In this document: positions 17,913 through 25,545 of the stretch, in pieces
Layout of the letters: each line of letters begins with the position of its first letter
How positions within the stretch are numbered: position 1 is the stretch's first letter
Source: FEB-22 sp003105195
GTDB taxonomy: Bacteria; Pseudomonadota; Alphaproteobacteria; Rhizobiales; Xanthobacteraceae
DNA length: 64,000 bases
NCBI GenBank assembly: GCA_027493405.1
Contig: JAOSKV010000001.1
Location: 808,855-872,854, forward strand
Reading direction: 5' to 3'
Notes under the pieces: model-generated
What the model saw: only the letters and a program-made list of their open reading frames with translations
Databases searched by the model: none
What the model was told of the DNA's origin: nothing
Position numbers and translations under genes: made by a program

Positions 17913-18805
17913 TGCAGCTCACCCTCGGCCCCGTCCTGTTCAACTGGCCGACCGAGGCGTGGCAGGACTTCTATGCGCGCATCGCCGACGAGGCCGACGT
18001 CGACCGGGTGATCGTCGGCGAGGTGGTCTGCTCCAAGCGCATGCCGTTCCGCGACCACGCCATCGCGGCGGTGCTGGAGCGTCTCGCCCGCGCCGGCAAG
18101 GAAGTCGTCTATGCGACGCTGGCGCTGCCGACCCTGCCGCGCGAGACGCGGGCGATCCGCGAGGCGATCGAGGCCGGCTATCCGGTCGAGGCGAACGACA
18201 TCGCGACCGTGCATCTCCTCGCCGGCGCACCGCATGTCGTCGGTCCCTATCTCAACATCTACAACGAGGCGGCGCTGGCCGCGCACGCCGCGCTGGGCGC
18301 GACGCGCGTCTGTCTTTCGCCCGAGCTGCCGCTCGCGGCCATCGAGGGCTCGCCGCGCGCGCGCCGGCGCGGTCGCGCTCGAGGTTTTCGCCTTCGGCCG
18401 CGCACCCTCGCCCTCTCGGCGCGCTGCTATCACGCGCGCGCCCACGGCCTTCCGAAGGACGCCTGCCAGTTCGTGTGCGAGCGCGACGCCGACGGCATGG
18501 ACGTCGCGACCGTGACGGGCCAGCCCTTCCTCGCCGTCAACGGCATCCAGACGCTCGGTCACGGCGTGACGGCGGCGATCCGGCAGGTCGACGCGCTGCG
18601 CGCCGCCGGCGTCGACGCGCTGCGGCTCTCGCCGCAGAGCTGCGACATGGTCGCGGTCGCGCGCGTCTTCCGCGGCCTCGCCGAGGCGCGCATCGACGCC
18701 GCGGCGGCGGAGGCCGCGCTCGGGGCGCTGCCGCTGCCCGGGCCGCTCGGCGACGGCTATCTGCGCGGCCTGCCCGGCGCGCGCCGCCTGCAGGATGCGG
18801 AGTGA
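17912..18805 (+). CDS. ubiV: UbiV, U32-family partner of UbiU, with an internal scrambled segment
   Basis: A 297-residue protein with the UbiV cysteines at 40, 172, 185 and 189 (VVCSKRMPFRDH; RCYHARAHGLPKDACQFVC) that bind its [4Fe-4S] cluster. It starts at ATG 17912 inside the ubiU stop. Residues about 145–165 read as an Arg-rich stretch in this frame, while the +1 frame over the same bases encodes AGAVALEVFAFGR, the expected conserved sequence. One extra G in the GGG at 18346–18348 and one missing C in the CCC at 18405–18407 would explain this as a compensating pair. The conserved cysteines lie outside it. Confidence 0.9.
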   Translation: MQLTLGPVLFNWPTEAWQDFYARIADEADVDRVIVGEVVCSKRMPFRDHAIAAVLERLARAGKEVVYATLALPTLPRETRAIREAIEAGYPVEANDIATVHLLAGAPHVVGPYLNIYNEAALAAHAALGATRVCLSPELPLAAIEGSPRARRRGRARGFRLRPRTLALSARCYHARAHGLPKDACQFVCERDADGMDVATVTGQPFLAVNGIQTLGHGVTAAIRQVDALRAAGVDALRLSPQSCDMVAVARVFRGLAEARIDAAAAEAALGALPLPGPLGDGYLRGLPGARRLQDAE

Positions 18806-18810
18806 CCGCC

Positions 18811-20013
18811 ATGAGCATGCTTTCGCTTCGTCGTCCGCGCGGCCTCGCCGCCGTGCCCCTCCTCGGCTACGGCTTCCGGCCGTTCTTCCTCGCAGCCGCC
18901 CTGTGGGCGCCGCTCGCCATGCTGCTGTGGATCGCGGCCTTCACGGGCCAGACCGCGCGGCTCGCCGTCTATGGCGCGACCGCGTGGCACGCGCACGAGC
19001 TGCTCTTCGGCTATCTCGCGGCGACGCTCGCGGGCTTCCTCCTGACCGCGAGCGCCAACTGGACCGGGCGGCCTCCGCTCCAGGGCGGCATCCTGCTCGC
19101 GCTGGCCCTCCTCTGGCTCGCCGGCCGGTTGGCGCTGCTCGCCGCCGCGGAGATCGGCATCGCGACCGCGGCGCTGGTGGAATCCCTGTTCCTGGTCGCC
19201 CTCGCGCTCCTGGTCGGGCGCGAAATCGTCGCGGCACGCAACTGGCGCAACCTGCGCATCGTCGCGCTGGTCGCGGCGCTCGCCGCCGCCAACCTCGCAT
19301 ACCATGCCGAGGTGGTGCGGACCGGACAGGCGGACGTCGCGGCGCGCGTCGCGCTCGCGCTCATCCTCGTGCTGCTCATGGTGATCGGCGGCCGCATCAC
19401 GCCGAGCTTCACCCGCAACTGGCTGATCGCGCAGGGAGCGGCGCGGATGCCGGCCCTGTTCGGGCGCCTCGACACCGCCGCGATCGCGGTCGGCGGCACG
19501 GCTCTCGCGCTGTGGGCGCTCGGCCCCGAGCAGCCGCTCGCCGCTGGCCTCCTGCTCGCCGCAGCGGCGCTCCACGTGGTCCGCCTCGCGCGATGGCACG
19601 GCGCGCGCACCTGGCGCGAGCCGATCGTGCTGGTCCTGCATGTCGGCTACGGCTTCGTCCCGCTCGGTTTCGGGCTCGCGGCGCTGGCGGCCGTGCGTCC
19701 CGACCTGCTCGCGCCCGATGCCGCCCTGCATGCCTGGACGGCCGGCGCCATCGGCGTGATGACGCTCGCCGTGATGACGCGCGTGAGCCTCGGCCACACC
19801 GGGCGCGCCGTCACGGCCTCGCGCGCGACGGTGGCGATCTATGCGGCCGTGGTCCTGGCGGCGCTGCTGCGGATCGCCGCGCCGCTCTCGGCGCTGGCGC
19901 TGCCGCTCCTGGTCGCGTCGGGCCTGTTGTGGGTCGCAGCCTTCCTCGGCTTCCTCGTCTGCTACGGCCCGATCCTGGTCAGGGCGCGGGCTCCGGGACC
20001 GGCCTCGTGCTGA
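18811..20013 (+). CDS. nnrS: second NnrS family membrane protein
   Basis: A 400-residue, roughly twelve-helix membrane protein. It has the NnrS motif GYGFRPFFLAAA near residue 20 and TAWHAHELLFGYLAATLAGF, with conserved histidines. A GGRITPSFTRN segment near 196 and a GHTGRA motif near the C-terminus are also typical. It lies between ubiV and ubiX in one plus-strand operon and starts 5 bases after the ubiV stop, or at GTG 18802 if overlapping. NnrS relieves NO stress, so linkage with anaerobic ubiquinone synthesis suggests denitrifying conditions. Confidence 0.88.
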   Translation: MSMLSLRRPRGLAAVPLLGYGFRPFFLAAALWAPLAMLLWIAAFTGQTARLAVYGATAWHAHELLFGYLAATLAGFLLTASANWTGRPPLQGGILLALALLWLAGRLALLAAAEIGIATAALVESLFLVALALLVGREIVAARNWRNLRIVALVAALAAANLAYHAEVVRTGQADVAARVALALILVLLMVIGGRITPSFTRNWLIAQGAARMPALFGRLDTAAIAVGGTALALWALGPEQPLAAGLLLAAAALHVVRLARWHGARTWREPIVLVLHVGYGFVPLGFGLAALAAVRPDLLAPDAALHAWTAGAIGVMTLAVMTRVSLGHTGRAVTASRATVAIYAAVVLAALLRIAAPLSALALPLLVASGLLWVAAFLGFLVCYGPILVRARAPGPASC

Positions 20014-20594
20014 GCGCACCCGCCCGCGTGGTGGTGGGGCTGAGCGGCGCCTCGGGCGCCGCCATCGGCCTGCGCGTCGTCGAGCTCTTGGCGCGCGAGG
20101 TCGGCGCCGAGGTGCATCTGGTGGTGACCCGCGCGGCCGAGCGCACGGTCGCGCACGAGGCCGGCGCGTCGGCGTTGGCGCGGATCGAGGCGCTCGCGCG
20201 GCGCCACGCCATCGACGACGTCGGCGCGCCGGTCGCGAGCGGCTCGTTCCGCACCGCCGGCATGATCGTCGCGCCCTGCTCCATGCATACGCTCTCGGCG
20301 ATCGCGACCAGCCACGCCGAGAACCTGCTGCTGCGCGCCGCCGACGTTCAGCTCAAGGAGCGGCGTCCGCTGGTGCTGGTCGCGCGCGAAACGCCGCTGC
20401 ATCTCGGGCACATCCGCCTGATGGCGGCCGCCACCGAGATCGGCGCCATCGTCGCGCCGCCGGTGCCGGCCTTCTACCTGCAGCCCCGCACCGTGGAGGA
20501 GATCGTCGATCAGACCGCGCGGCGCGTCGTCGACCTTCTCGCGCTCACGCCCGCGCCGCTGGCGCGCGCCTGGACCGGCGCGCCCGGCGCCTGA
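20007..20594 (+). CDS. ubiX: UbiX flavin prenyltransferase
   Basis: A 195-residue flavoprotein that makes prenylated FMN for UbiD. The N-terminal VVVGLSGASGAAIGLR is the FMN phosphate-binding loop, followed by SFRTAGMIVAPCSMHTLSAIA and LVLVARETPLHLGHIRLM, both strongly conserved in UbiX. It starts at GTG 20007 overlapping the nnrS stop by seven bases; no closer ATG exists. It ends the ubiT–U–V–nnrS–ubiX operon and completes the decarboxylation step with ubiD. Confidence 0.94.
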   Translation: MLSAPARVVVGLSGASGAAIGLRVVELLAREVGAEVHLVVTRAAERTVAHEAGASALARIEALARRHAIDDVGAPVASGSFRTAGMIVAPCSMHTLSAIATSHAENLLLRAADVQLKERRPLVLVARETPLHLGHIRLMAAATEIGAIVAPPVPAFYLQPRTVEEIVDQTARRVVDLLALTPAPLARAWTGAPGA

Positions 20595-20735
20595 CGCGCG
20601 GCGCCTCGCACCCGACACCATGGTCGTGGATGAGCGCGCGCGCGAGGAGCACCGCCGGCCGTGCGGCTTATCGCTGACCGGGGGCGACGATCGAAGAACA
20701 CTGGAACGCCCACGTCGACCCATTCTCCCTCGCCG

Positions 20736-22232
20736 TCACGGCGGCCCCACGCGTTCCGACACCGGAGACTCCGCGGGATCCAGACCGCGGGGAGTCGACG
20801 CATCCCCTGCCGCGCCCGCACTCGCCGTTCGCATCCCCTCGCCCCGCTCGTACCAGTTGAGCTTGTCGTGGAGCCGCACGACCGATCCGATGATGAGGAT
20901 CGTCGGGCCCTGCAACCCCGCATCGGCCGCCATTTTCGCAATGGTCTCGATCGTTCCGGTCAGGACCCGCTGATTGTGACGCGTGCCGTTGTCGATCACG
21001 GCGGCGGGTAGCTCCGGATCCGCGCCGTTGTCGATGAAGGCGCGCGTGAGCGCGGCGAGATGCGCCAGTCCCATATAGACGGCCACCGTCTGCCGAGGTT
21101 GCAACAGCGCCTTCCAGTCGACATCGATCTGACCGTTCTTGGTGTGGCCGGTGACGAAGATGCAGGCCTGAGCATGGTCGCGGTGGGTGAGCGGAATTCC
21201 AGCATATGCGGCGCAGCCGGCGGCCGCCGTGATGCCGGGCACCACCTGGAAAGGGACGCCCGCCTGCGCGAGAAGCTCGATCTCCTCTCCCCCTCGGCCG
21301 AATACGAAGGGATCGCCACCCTTGAGGCGGAGCACACGCTTGCCCTCTTGCGCCAGGCGAAGCAGCATGCGGCTGATCTCGAGCTGTGGCAGAGTATGCT
21401 CCTGCGGGAGCTTGCCGACGTAGATGCGCTCGGCGTCGCGGCGCACGAGGTTCAGGATACCTTCCCCGATGAGCCGGTCGTAGAGGACGACATCGGCGCG
21501 CTGCATGAGTCGCAGTGCCTTGAAGGTCAGCAGGTCGGGATCGCCCGGGCCTGCGCCGACGAGGTAGACTTCGCCCTGTTGGCGATACTCGGCACCGTGG
21601 GCGGCGGCCTCGAGCTGGGTGTCGAACTCTGCGATCGCTTCAGCCTGGCGTCCGGCGAGCACGAGGTCGACAACCGGCCCCTCGAGGACTTGTTCCCAGA
21701 AGCGCCGGCGCCGATCGAGATTCGCGAGTTTGCTCCCGACCTTCCTTCGGTGCCGGCCGACAAAGGCGGCCACCCGACCATAGGCAGCGGGCAGCAACGT
21801 CTCGAGCCTTGCCTTGATCATTCGGCCGAGGATCGGGGAAGCCCCGGCGGTGGAAATGGCGATCACGACGGGCGAGCGATCCACGATGGAGGGCATGGTG
21901 AAGTCGCACAGCTCGGGCGTATCGACGACGTTGCAGGGGATGTGGGCTGCTCTCGCGAGCGACCGCGCCCTTCGATTCTGTGCAGGATCCTCCGCAGCGC
22001 AGTAGAGCAAGGCGCATTCCTCGAGGTCCTCGGGGCGGGGCTCGCGCGGCACATGGGTCAAGCGCGCGTACGGCCCGAGTTGGTCGAACTCCTCGCAGAG
22101 CCGGTCCGCGAAGACTTTGACTCGGGCTCCCGCCCGCGTCGCCAGTTCCGCCTTGCGCGCTGCGGCAACGCCACCGCCGAGCACCGCGACCCATCTGTCC
22201 GTCAAGTTGAAGTAGATCGGAAGCTGGTCCAT
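20736..22232 (-). CDS. cysG: siroheme synthase CysG (precorrin-2 dehydrogenase/ferrochelatase + uroporphyrinogen methyltransferase)
   Basis: A 498-residue bifunctional protein. Residues 1–200 are the dehydrogenase/ferrochelatase domain with YFNLTDRWVAVLGGGVAAARKAELA. From about 215 the methyltransferase starts with VYLVGAGPGDPDLLTFKALR and contains LKGGDPFVFGRGGEE. It makes siroheme for DsrAB. ATG 22230–22232 has AGGAG eight bases upstream. A duplicate of its first 41 codons lies at 23573–23695 in the rearranged region next door, so recombination has touched this locus. DsrN, which amidates siroheme, is encoded 6 kb away. Confidence 0.94.
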   Translation of the reverse strand: MDQLPIYFNLTDRWVAVLGGGVAAARKAELATRAGARVKVFADRLCEEFDQLGPYARLTHVPREPRPEDLEECALLYCAAEDPAQNRRARSLARAAHIPCNVVDTPELCDFTMPSIVDRSPVVIAISTAGASPILGRMIKARLETLLPAAYGRVAAFVGRHRRKVGSKLANLDRRRRFWEQVLEGPVVDLVLAGRQAEAIAEFDTQLEAAAHGAEYRQQGEVYLVGAGPGDPDLLTFKALRLMQRADVVLYDRLIGEGILNLVRRDAERIYVGKLPQEHTLPQLEISRMLLRLAQEGKRVLRLKGGDPFVFGRGGEEIELLAQAGVPFQVVPGITAAAGCAAYAGIPLTHRDHAQACIFVTGHTKNGQIDVDWKALLQPRQTVAVYMGLAHLAALTRAFIDNGADPELPAAVIDNGTRHNQRVLTGTIETIAKMAADAGLQGPTILIIGSVVRLHDKLNWYERGEGMRTASAGAAGDASTPRGLDPAESPVSERVGPP

Positions 22233-22423
22233 CACCCTATCTCCTGCCCCGCAAGGCTTGTGTCCGCAGCCGCTCACGCATCAAGCATGATCCGGGCCGC
22301 TTCTGCGGGGGCACATGGCAGCAGCCACGCTGCGCGCGCGGCCGGGGTCCGTTTGCCCTCATCGGCTCATAGCCCGGCGGCCGATCGCACCGACGGTCCA
22401 GGGCACAGGGCCATTTCCAACAC

Positions 22424-22437
22424 TTGATCTCACTCAA
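22424..22437 (+). promoter_or_regulatory. FNR-like box, copy 1
   Basis: TTGATCTCACTCAA matches TTGAT-N4-ATCAA at nine of ten fixed positions. It lies between cysG (start at 22232, 192 bases away) and the broken DsrC-like gene (107 bases away). The 311-base intergenic stretch 22233–22543 otherwise shows no gene; it is duplicated at 23696–23994 with a second copy of the box. Oxygen-responsive control is inferred. Confidence 0.5.
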
Positions 22438-22543
22438 GTGGCACTACCCTAACGGCTGTGATATTCACGATCAGGTCGCATCGCGGTTGCGCGCTCTTGA
22501 TCCTGACAGGAAGGCAAACCTTCCCCAAAGGCTTCGTCCCGAA

Positions 22544-22874
22544 ATGGTTGGCAACGCTCCCGGCGACACGGCCGTGACGGACGCGGAGGGTTATCTGGTC
22601 GATCCCTCGGAATGGACCGAGGCCCTTGCCGAGAAGGTGGCGCGGACCGAGGGCATCGCCCTGACGGACGAGCATTGGAGGGTGATCCGCTTCATCCGGA
22701 GGTGGCTCGAAGAGCACGGCGTCACGCCCGACGCCTTCGCCATGTCAGAAGTTCCTGGCAGGAGACCGGGAAGCTGGACGGGCGCGCATGTTCGAGCTCC
22801 TTTCCTACGGTTACGTGAAACAGGCCTGCAAGATTGCCGGAATGAAGAAGCCGCGCGCGTGGAGCACCGGATAG
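22544..22874 (+). pseudogene. DsrC-like gene, frameshifted copy 1
   Basis: A near-copy of the intact DsrC paralogue at 23995–24324. The first two thirds read normally (TAVTDAEGYLVDPSEWTEAL, EHWRVIRFIRRWLEEHGVTPDA). Near 22735–22752 it carries two extra bases (CT) and one missing T relative to copy 2, giving a net +1 shift, so the C-terminal sulfur-carrier arm is out of frame. Later sequence is preserved in the shifted frame (GYVKQACKIAGMKKP). Either this is a decaying duplicate or the duplication is poorly assembled. Confidence 0.7.
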
Positions 22875-22920
22875 GCGAGCAGGCGCGTGCCGTCCGCGCG
22901 CGGCTCCGAACGCCCCGATA

Positions 22921-22969
22921 CGTATTGCTAAGGTTAACCTGGTAACTGGGACACAAGACTCCAGCACCT
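22921..22969 (+). repeat. 49-bp repeat, copy a of three
   Basis: A sequence beginning CGTATTGCTAAGGTTAACCT and ending CAGCACCT. It occurs again inverted at 23111–23158 and direct at 23181–23228, with only one- or two-base differences. Copy a and the inverted copy bracket a fragment of the small gene found intact at 24422–24646, in the manner of terminal inverted repeats of a small mobile element, but no transposase is present. Confidence 0.75.
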
Positions 22970-22976
22970 GCGGTGG

Positions 22977-23110
22977 TGCCCAGTCCAACATGGCTTCCGA
23001 CCCACAGGCCGGCTGTCACCTCGTCGAGATCGAGCTGCGTGAAGCGCCGGCCCTCCTTGATCGTCACGCGCAGGGAGCCGCATGCCGCTTTCGAACCGCA
23101 CGTCATCCAA
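22977..23110 (-). pseudogene. fragment of the 74-residue small gene, copy 1
   Basis: About 134 bases nearly identical to 24451–24583, which encode the middle of the small protein at 24422–24646 (TIKEGRRFTQLDLDEVTAGL in the intact copy). The fragment lacks the start and sits between the 49-bp repeat and its inverted copy. It has a small indel near 23068–23075, so it is not a functional gene. Confidence 0.65.
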
Positions 23111-23234
23111 AGGTGCTGAGTCTTGTGTCCCAGTTACCAGGTTAACCTTAGCAATACGTAACTGAGACTTCGTTCAGTTACGTTATTGCTAAGGTTAACC
23201 TGGTAACTGGGACACAAGACTCAGCACCTTTGGT
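23107..23234. repeat. 128-bp near-perfect palindrome
   Basis: Left arm 23107–23165 and right arm 23174–23234 are inverted copies separated by eight bases (GACTTCGT), with one single-base bulge. The outer ends read CCAAAGGTGCTGAG and CTCAGCACCTTTGG. Each arm contains the 49-bp repeat. Beyond the arms, inverted similarity continues less perfectly into flanking gene fragments for over 100 bases. Such a structure could be two element ends joined head to head, or a fold-back assembly artefact. Confidence 0.8.
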
Positions 23235-23572
23235 TGACGTGCGTGGTTCAGAAAAGCAGCATACGGCTCCTGCGCCGTGACGATCAGGAACCGGCGCTAC
23301 GCTCGATCTCGACGGTGACAGCCGACCTGTGGGTCGAACCGGACTGGGCACATCGCAGCGGAGAACCAATCGACGGCGCGGCCTGGCTCGCTAAGGTCAC
23401 GCCGTCAGGCCGATGCGCTGCCGGGGCGTTCCGAACCGCGCTGCGGACGGCACGCGCCTATCCGGTGCTCCACGCGCGCGCTCTTCATTCCGGCAATCTT
23501 GCAGGCCTGTTTCACGTAGCCGTAGGGAAAGAGCTCGAACATGCGCGCCCGTCCGGCTTTCCGGTCTCCTGC
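23232..23572 (+). pseudogene. inverted degenerate copy of the small gene and of the DsrC-like 3' end
   Basis: Read in reverse complement, this stretch follows the order of 24240–24590. It holds a divergent small-gene segment to about 23355, then a diverged spacer, then at about 23450–23572 the last third of the DsrC-like gene (RMFELFPYGYVKQACKIAGM on the minus strand). Similarity is lower than between copies 1 and 3, with several indels. No complete frame remains. Confidence 0.6.
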
Positions 23573-23695
23573 GAAGACTTTGACTCCGGCCCCCGCCCGC
23601 ATCGCCAGTTCCGCCTTGCGCGCTGCCGCGCCGCCGCCGCCGAGCACCGCGACCCACCTGTCCGTCAAGTTGAAGAAGATCGGAAGCTGGTCCAT
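23405..23695 (-). pseudogene. chimeric CysG N-terminus / DsrC C-terminus reading frame
   Basis: An open frame of 96 residues. The first 41 are a close copy of the CysG start (MDQLPIFFNLTDRWVAVLGG ... VKVFA), with AGGAG upstream as in real cysG. It then runs without a stop into the DsrC-like C-terminal arm (GRARMFELFPYGYVKQACK) and ends in unrelated sequence. The junction near 23572 marks a recombination or assembly breakpoint. Expression is possible because start and ribosome site are intact, but a function is unlikely. Confidence 0.6.
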
Positions 23696-23872
23696 CACCC
23701 TATCTCCTGCCCCGCAAGGCTTGCCTGCGCAGCCGCTCACGCATCGAGCATGATCCAGCCGCTTCTGCGGGGCACACACTGCGCGCGCGGCCGGTATCCG
23801 TTTGTCCTCATCGGCTCGCAACCCGGCGGCCGGTCGCAACGCCGATCCAGGGCACAGGGCCACTTCCAGCGC

Positions 23873-23886
23873 TTGATCTCGCTCAA
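23873..23886 (+). promoter_or_regulatory. FNR-like box, copy 2
   Basis: TTGATCTCGCTCAA, the duplicate of the box at 22424 with one change in the spacer. It lies 109 bases upstream of the intact DsrC-like gene. The surrounding 23696–23994 shows no gene and copies the cysG upstream region. Confidence 0.5.
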
Positions 23887-23994
23887 GTGGCACGAGCCCA
23901 ACGGCTGTGATATTCACGACCGGGTCGCATTGCGGCTGCGCGCTCTTGATCCTGACAGGGGCAAACCTTCGTCCCGGAAATATGGAAGCTCGAA

Positions 23995-24324
23995 ATGGTT
24001 GGCAACGCTCCCGGCGACACGGCCGTGACGGACGCGGAGGGTTATCTGGTCGATCCCTCGGAATGGACCGAGGCCTTTGCCGAGAAGGTGGCGCGGACCG
24101 AGGGCATCGCCCTGACGGACGAGCATTGGAGGGTGATCCGCTTCATCCGGAGGTGGCTCGAAGAGCACGGCGTCACGCCCGACGCTCGCCATGTCATGAA
24201 GTTCCTGGCAGGAGACCGGGAAGCTGGACGGGCGCGCATGTTCGAGCTCTTTCCCTACGGCTACGTGAAACAGGCCTGCAAGATTGCCGGAATGAAGAAG
24301 CCGCGCGCGTGGAGCACCGGATAG
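23995..24324 (+). CDS. DsrC/TusE-family paralogue lacking the penultimate cysteine
   Basis: A 109-residue DsrC-fold protein. It has GYLVDPSEW near residue 18, LTDEHWRVIRFIRRWLEE near 40 and the C-terminal arm MFELFPYGYVKQACKIAGM. Canonical DsrC carries two cysteines in this arm; here only the upstream one (KQAC, CysB position) is present and the protein ends KPRAWSTG without CysA. It therefore cannot form the DsrC intramolecular disulfide or trisulfide in the usual way, and could be a regulatory or single-thiol sulfur carrier. GGAAG lies upstream of the ATG. An FNR-like box lies 109 bases upstream. Confidence 0.85.
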   Translation: MVGNAPGDTAVTDAEGYLVDPSEWTEAFAEKVARTEGIALTDEHWRVIRFIRRWLEEHGVTPDARHVMKFLAGDREAGRARMFELFPYGYVKQACKIAGMKKPRAWSTG

Positions 24325-24421
24325 GCGAGCAGGCGCGTGCCGTCCGCGCGCGGGTCGGTACGCCGCGCGCAGCATATCGGGCTCGACGGCGCGACCTCGT
24401 GCGAGCTGCAGGCGGGCGCCG

Positions 24422-24646
24422 TCAAACGGATGGGCCCTCCCTGCTGCGATGTGCCCAGTCCAACATGGCCTGACCCCACAGGCCGGCTGTCACCTCGTCG
24501 AGATCGAGCTGCGTGAAGCGCCGGCCCTCCTTGATCGTCACACGCAGGAGCCGCATGCCGCTTTCGAACCGCACGTCATCCAACCAGACCTCACGGCGAT
24601 AGGGCGCCTCGAGGCTGCCGATTCGCGTCTTCGTTTCTGTGCTCAC
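24422..24646 (-). CDS. small conserved-looking protein, function unknown
   Basis: A 74-residue acidic/basic soluble protein. Its body RVTIKEGRRFTQLDLDEVTA resembles small proteins I have seen near sulfur genes, but I cannot name a function. It starts at 24646 inside the stop of the preceding gene (ATGA), so the two are translationally coupled. Duplicated fragments of it occur at 22977–23110 and, inverted, at 23232–23355. It is convergent with the DsrC paralogue. Confidence 0.6.
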   Translation of the reverse strand: MSTETKTRIGSLEAPYRREVWLDDVRFESGMRLLRVTIKEGRRFTQLDLDEVTAGLWGQAMLDWAHRSREGPSV

Positions 24647-24891
24647 GACGTGGTCCGATCGCCTCGATAGAAGACTGCCTCAAGGGCGAGATCCCAGTTG
24701 CGCGGCGTGTCGACGAATTCCGGCTTGACGTCGAACTGCAAGAACCGATAGCCGCTCGCGGCTGCCGCCGCGACCAGTCGCTTGAGGTCCTCGAAGGATT
24801 GGACCTCCGGATGCTGGATGATCAGGTCGCTGACCTTGACGAGGCCATCTCCCAGGTCCCTGTCAGTCACGCCTCGCCTCTCTTCGGCCAT
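24643..24891 (-). CDS. small hypothetical protein
   Basis: An 82-residue soluble protein with a helical first half (VKVSDLIIQHPEVQSFEDLK) and an aromatic C-terminal part (FLQFDVKPEFVDTPRNWDLA). No known domain is evident to me. It precedes and overlaps the 74-residue gene, forming a two-gene unit whose promoter region holds an ATTC-N8-GAAT-like palindrome at 25041–25064. No strong ribosome site precedes the ATG, so a later start is possible. Confidence 0.55.
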   Translation of the reverse strand: MAEERRGVTDRDLGDGLVKVSDLIIQHPEVQSFEDLKRLVAAAAASGYRFLQFDVKPEFVDTPRNWDLALEAVFYRGDRTTS

Positions 24892-25040
24892 CGATGAACG
24901 CGACGCCCCTTGTCTTGACGATGAAGCATCGTGACTTGGTCGCCATCGCCGCAGCCGTCATGCCCAGAGCCGTTGCTCCGCATGATCGCCAGGTCCCGGC
25001 ACTTGCCGGCGCGCCGCCGGCCGCCCGCGCTGGAACGGCT

Positions 25041-25064
25041 ATATATTTTGATAAATGAATATAT
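25041..25064. promoter_or_regulatory. AT-rich palindrome, possible SqrR/BigR-type operator
   Basis: ATATATT and AATATAT arms are separated by ten bases, and the core reads ATTT-N8-GAAT, one mismatch from the ATTC-N8-GAAT motif reported for the sulfide-sensing repressor SqrR. It is an AT-rich island in GC-rich DNA, between the small-gene pair (150 bases to its start) and the frameshifted TusE-like gene. Similar sites precede dsrA and the yeiH/yedE pair. Confidence 0.5.
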
Positions 25065-25090
25065 CCCGAAACCCGAAGTCAAGCGGGATG

Positions 25091-25358
25091 TCAGGCTGGG
25101 CGCGCGGCGGGGAGGCCTGTGGGTCCGCAGTTGCGCACGGCGACCCTCGAAACGGCCGAAACGATGGCCCGCGTATCGGGCTGATGTTCGTTATTGCCGA
25201 AATACTCCTCCCGGAGGCTCAACGCGTCCAGTGGCGGCGGTCCGCTCGATGCTCTCCAGCGCAGCCATGGGGCGGGCGAGCCGCTCGGTCCAGTCGTCCC
25301 GATTCTCGAGGTAGCCCGTGGCTGTGGTCGCGATCGTCTTGCTGTCTTCGATCGCCAC
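25091..25358 (-). pseudogene. TusE/DsrC-like gene with two frameshifts
   Basis: GTG 25356–25358 has a good GGAGGAG site upstream. The start reads VAIEDSKTIATTATGYLENRDDWTERLA, matching the DsrC/TusE N-terminus (GYLxxxxDW). Adding one base near 25240 restores an HW pair and adding one more gives ALSLREEYFGNNEHQPDTRA, matching the family's LREYYxExxxxPxxR helix. Repaired length is 89 residues. The C-terminus (AVRNCGPTGLP) keeps one cysteine but not the usual arm. It may be a decayed gene or one hit by two indel errors. Confidence 0.5.
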
Positions 25359-25545
25359 TGTTCGTTGCTCCTCCCCTCCGGACGGGCGCCCCGCGAGTGT
25401 TTGGGCGGACCTTTGCGGCGCGTCACGGTGCGACGTTGACAAAGACAGATGCAGCGCTTTGAATGTATGTAATGCTGCTGCGTTCGACGCCCGAGATGCG
25501 GCGGGCGGCAGGAGGTACGCGGGCCCGGGACTTGGCCGTGGGGTA

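Noticed and set aside
20595..20735. Possible terminator between ubiX and cysG
   Set aside because: No clear stem–loop with T-tract.
22424..22945. Longer DsrC-like reading frame beginning in the FNR-like box
   Set aside because: The N-terminal part is not homologous to DsrC, and the intact duplicate starts later.
24867..25082. Minus-strand 71-residue frame over the AT-rich palindrome
   Set aside because: No domain, low-complexity sequence, and it covers the likely operator.
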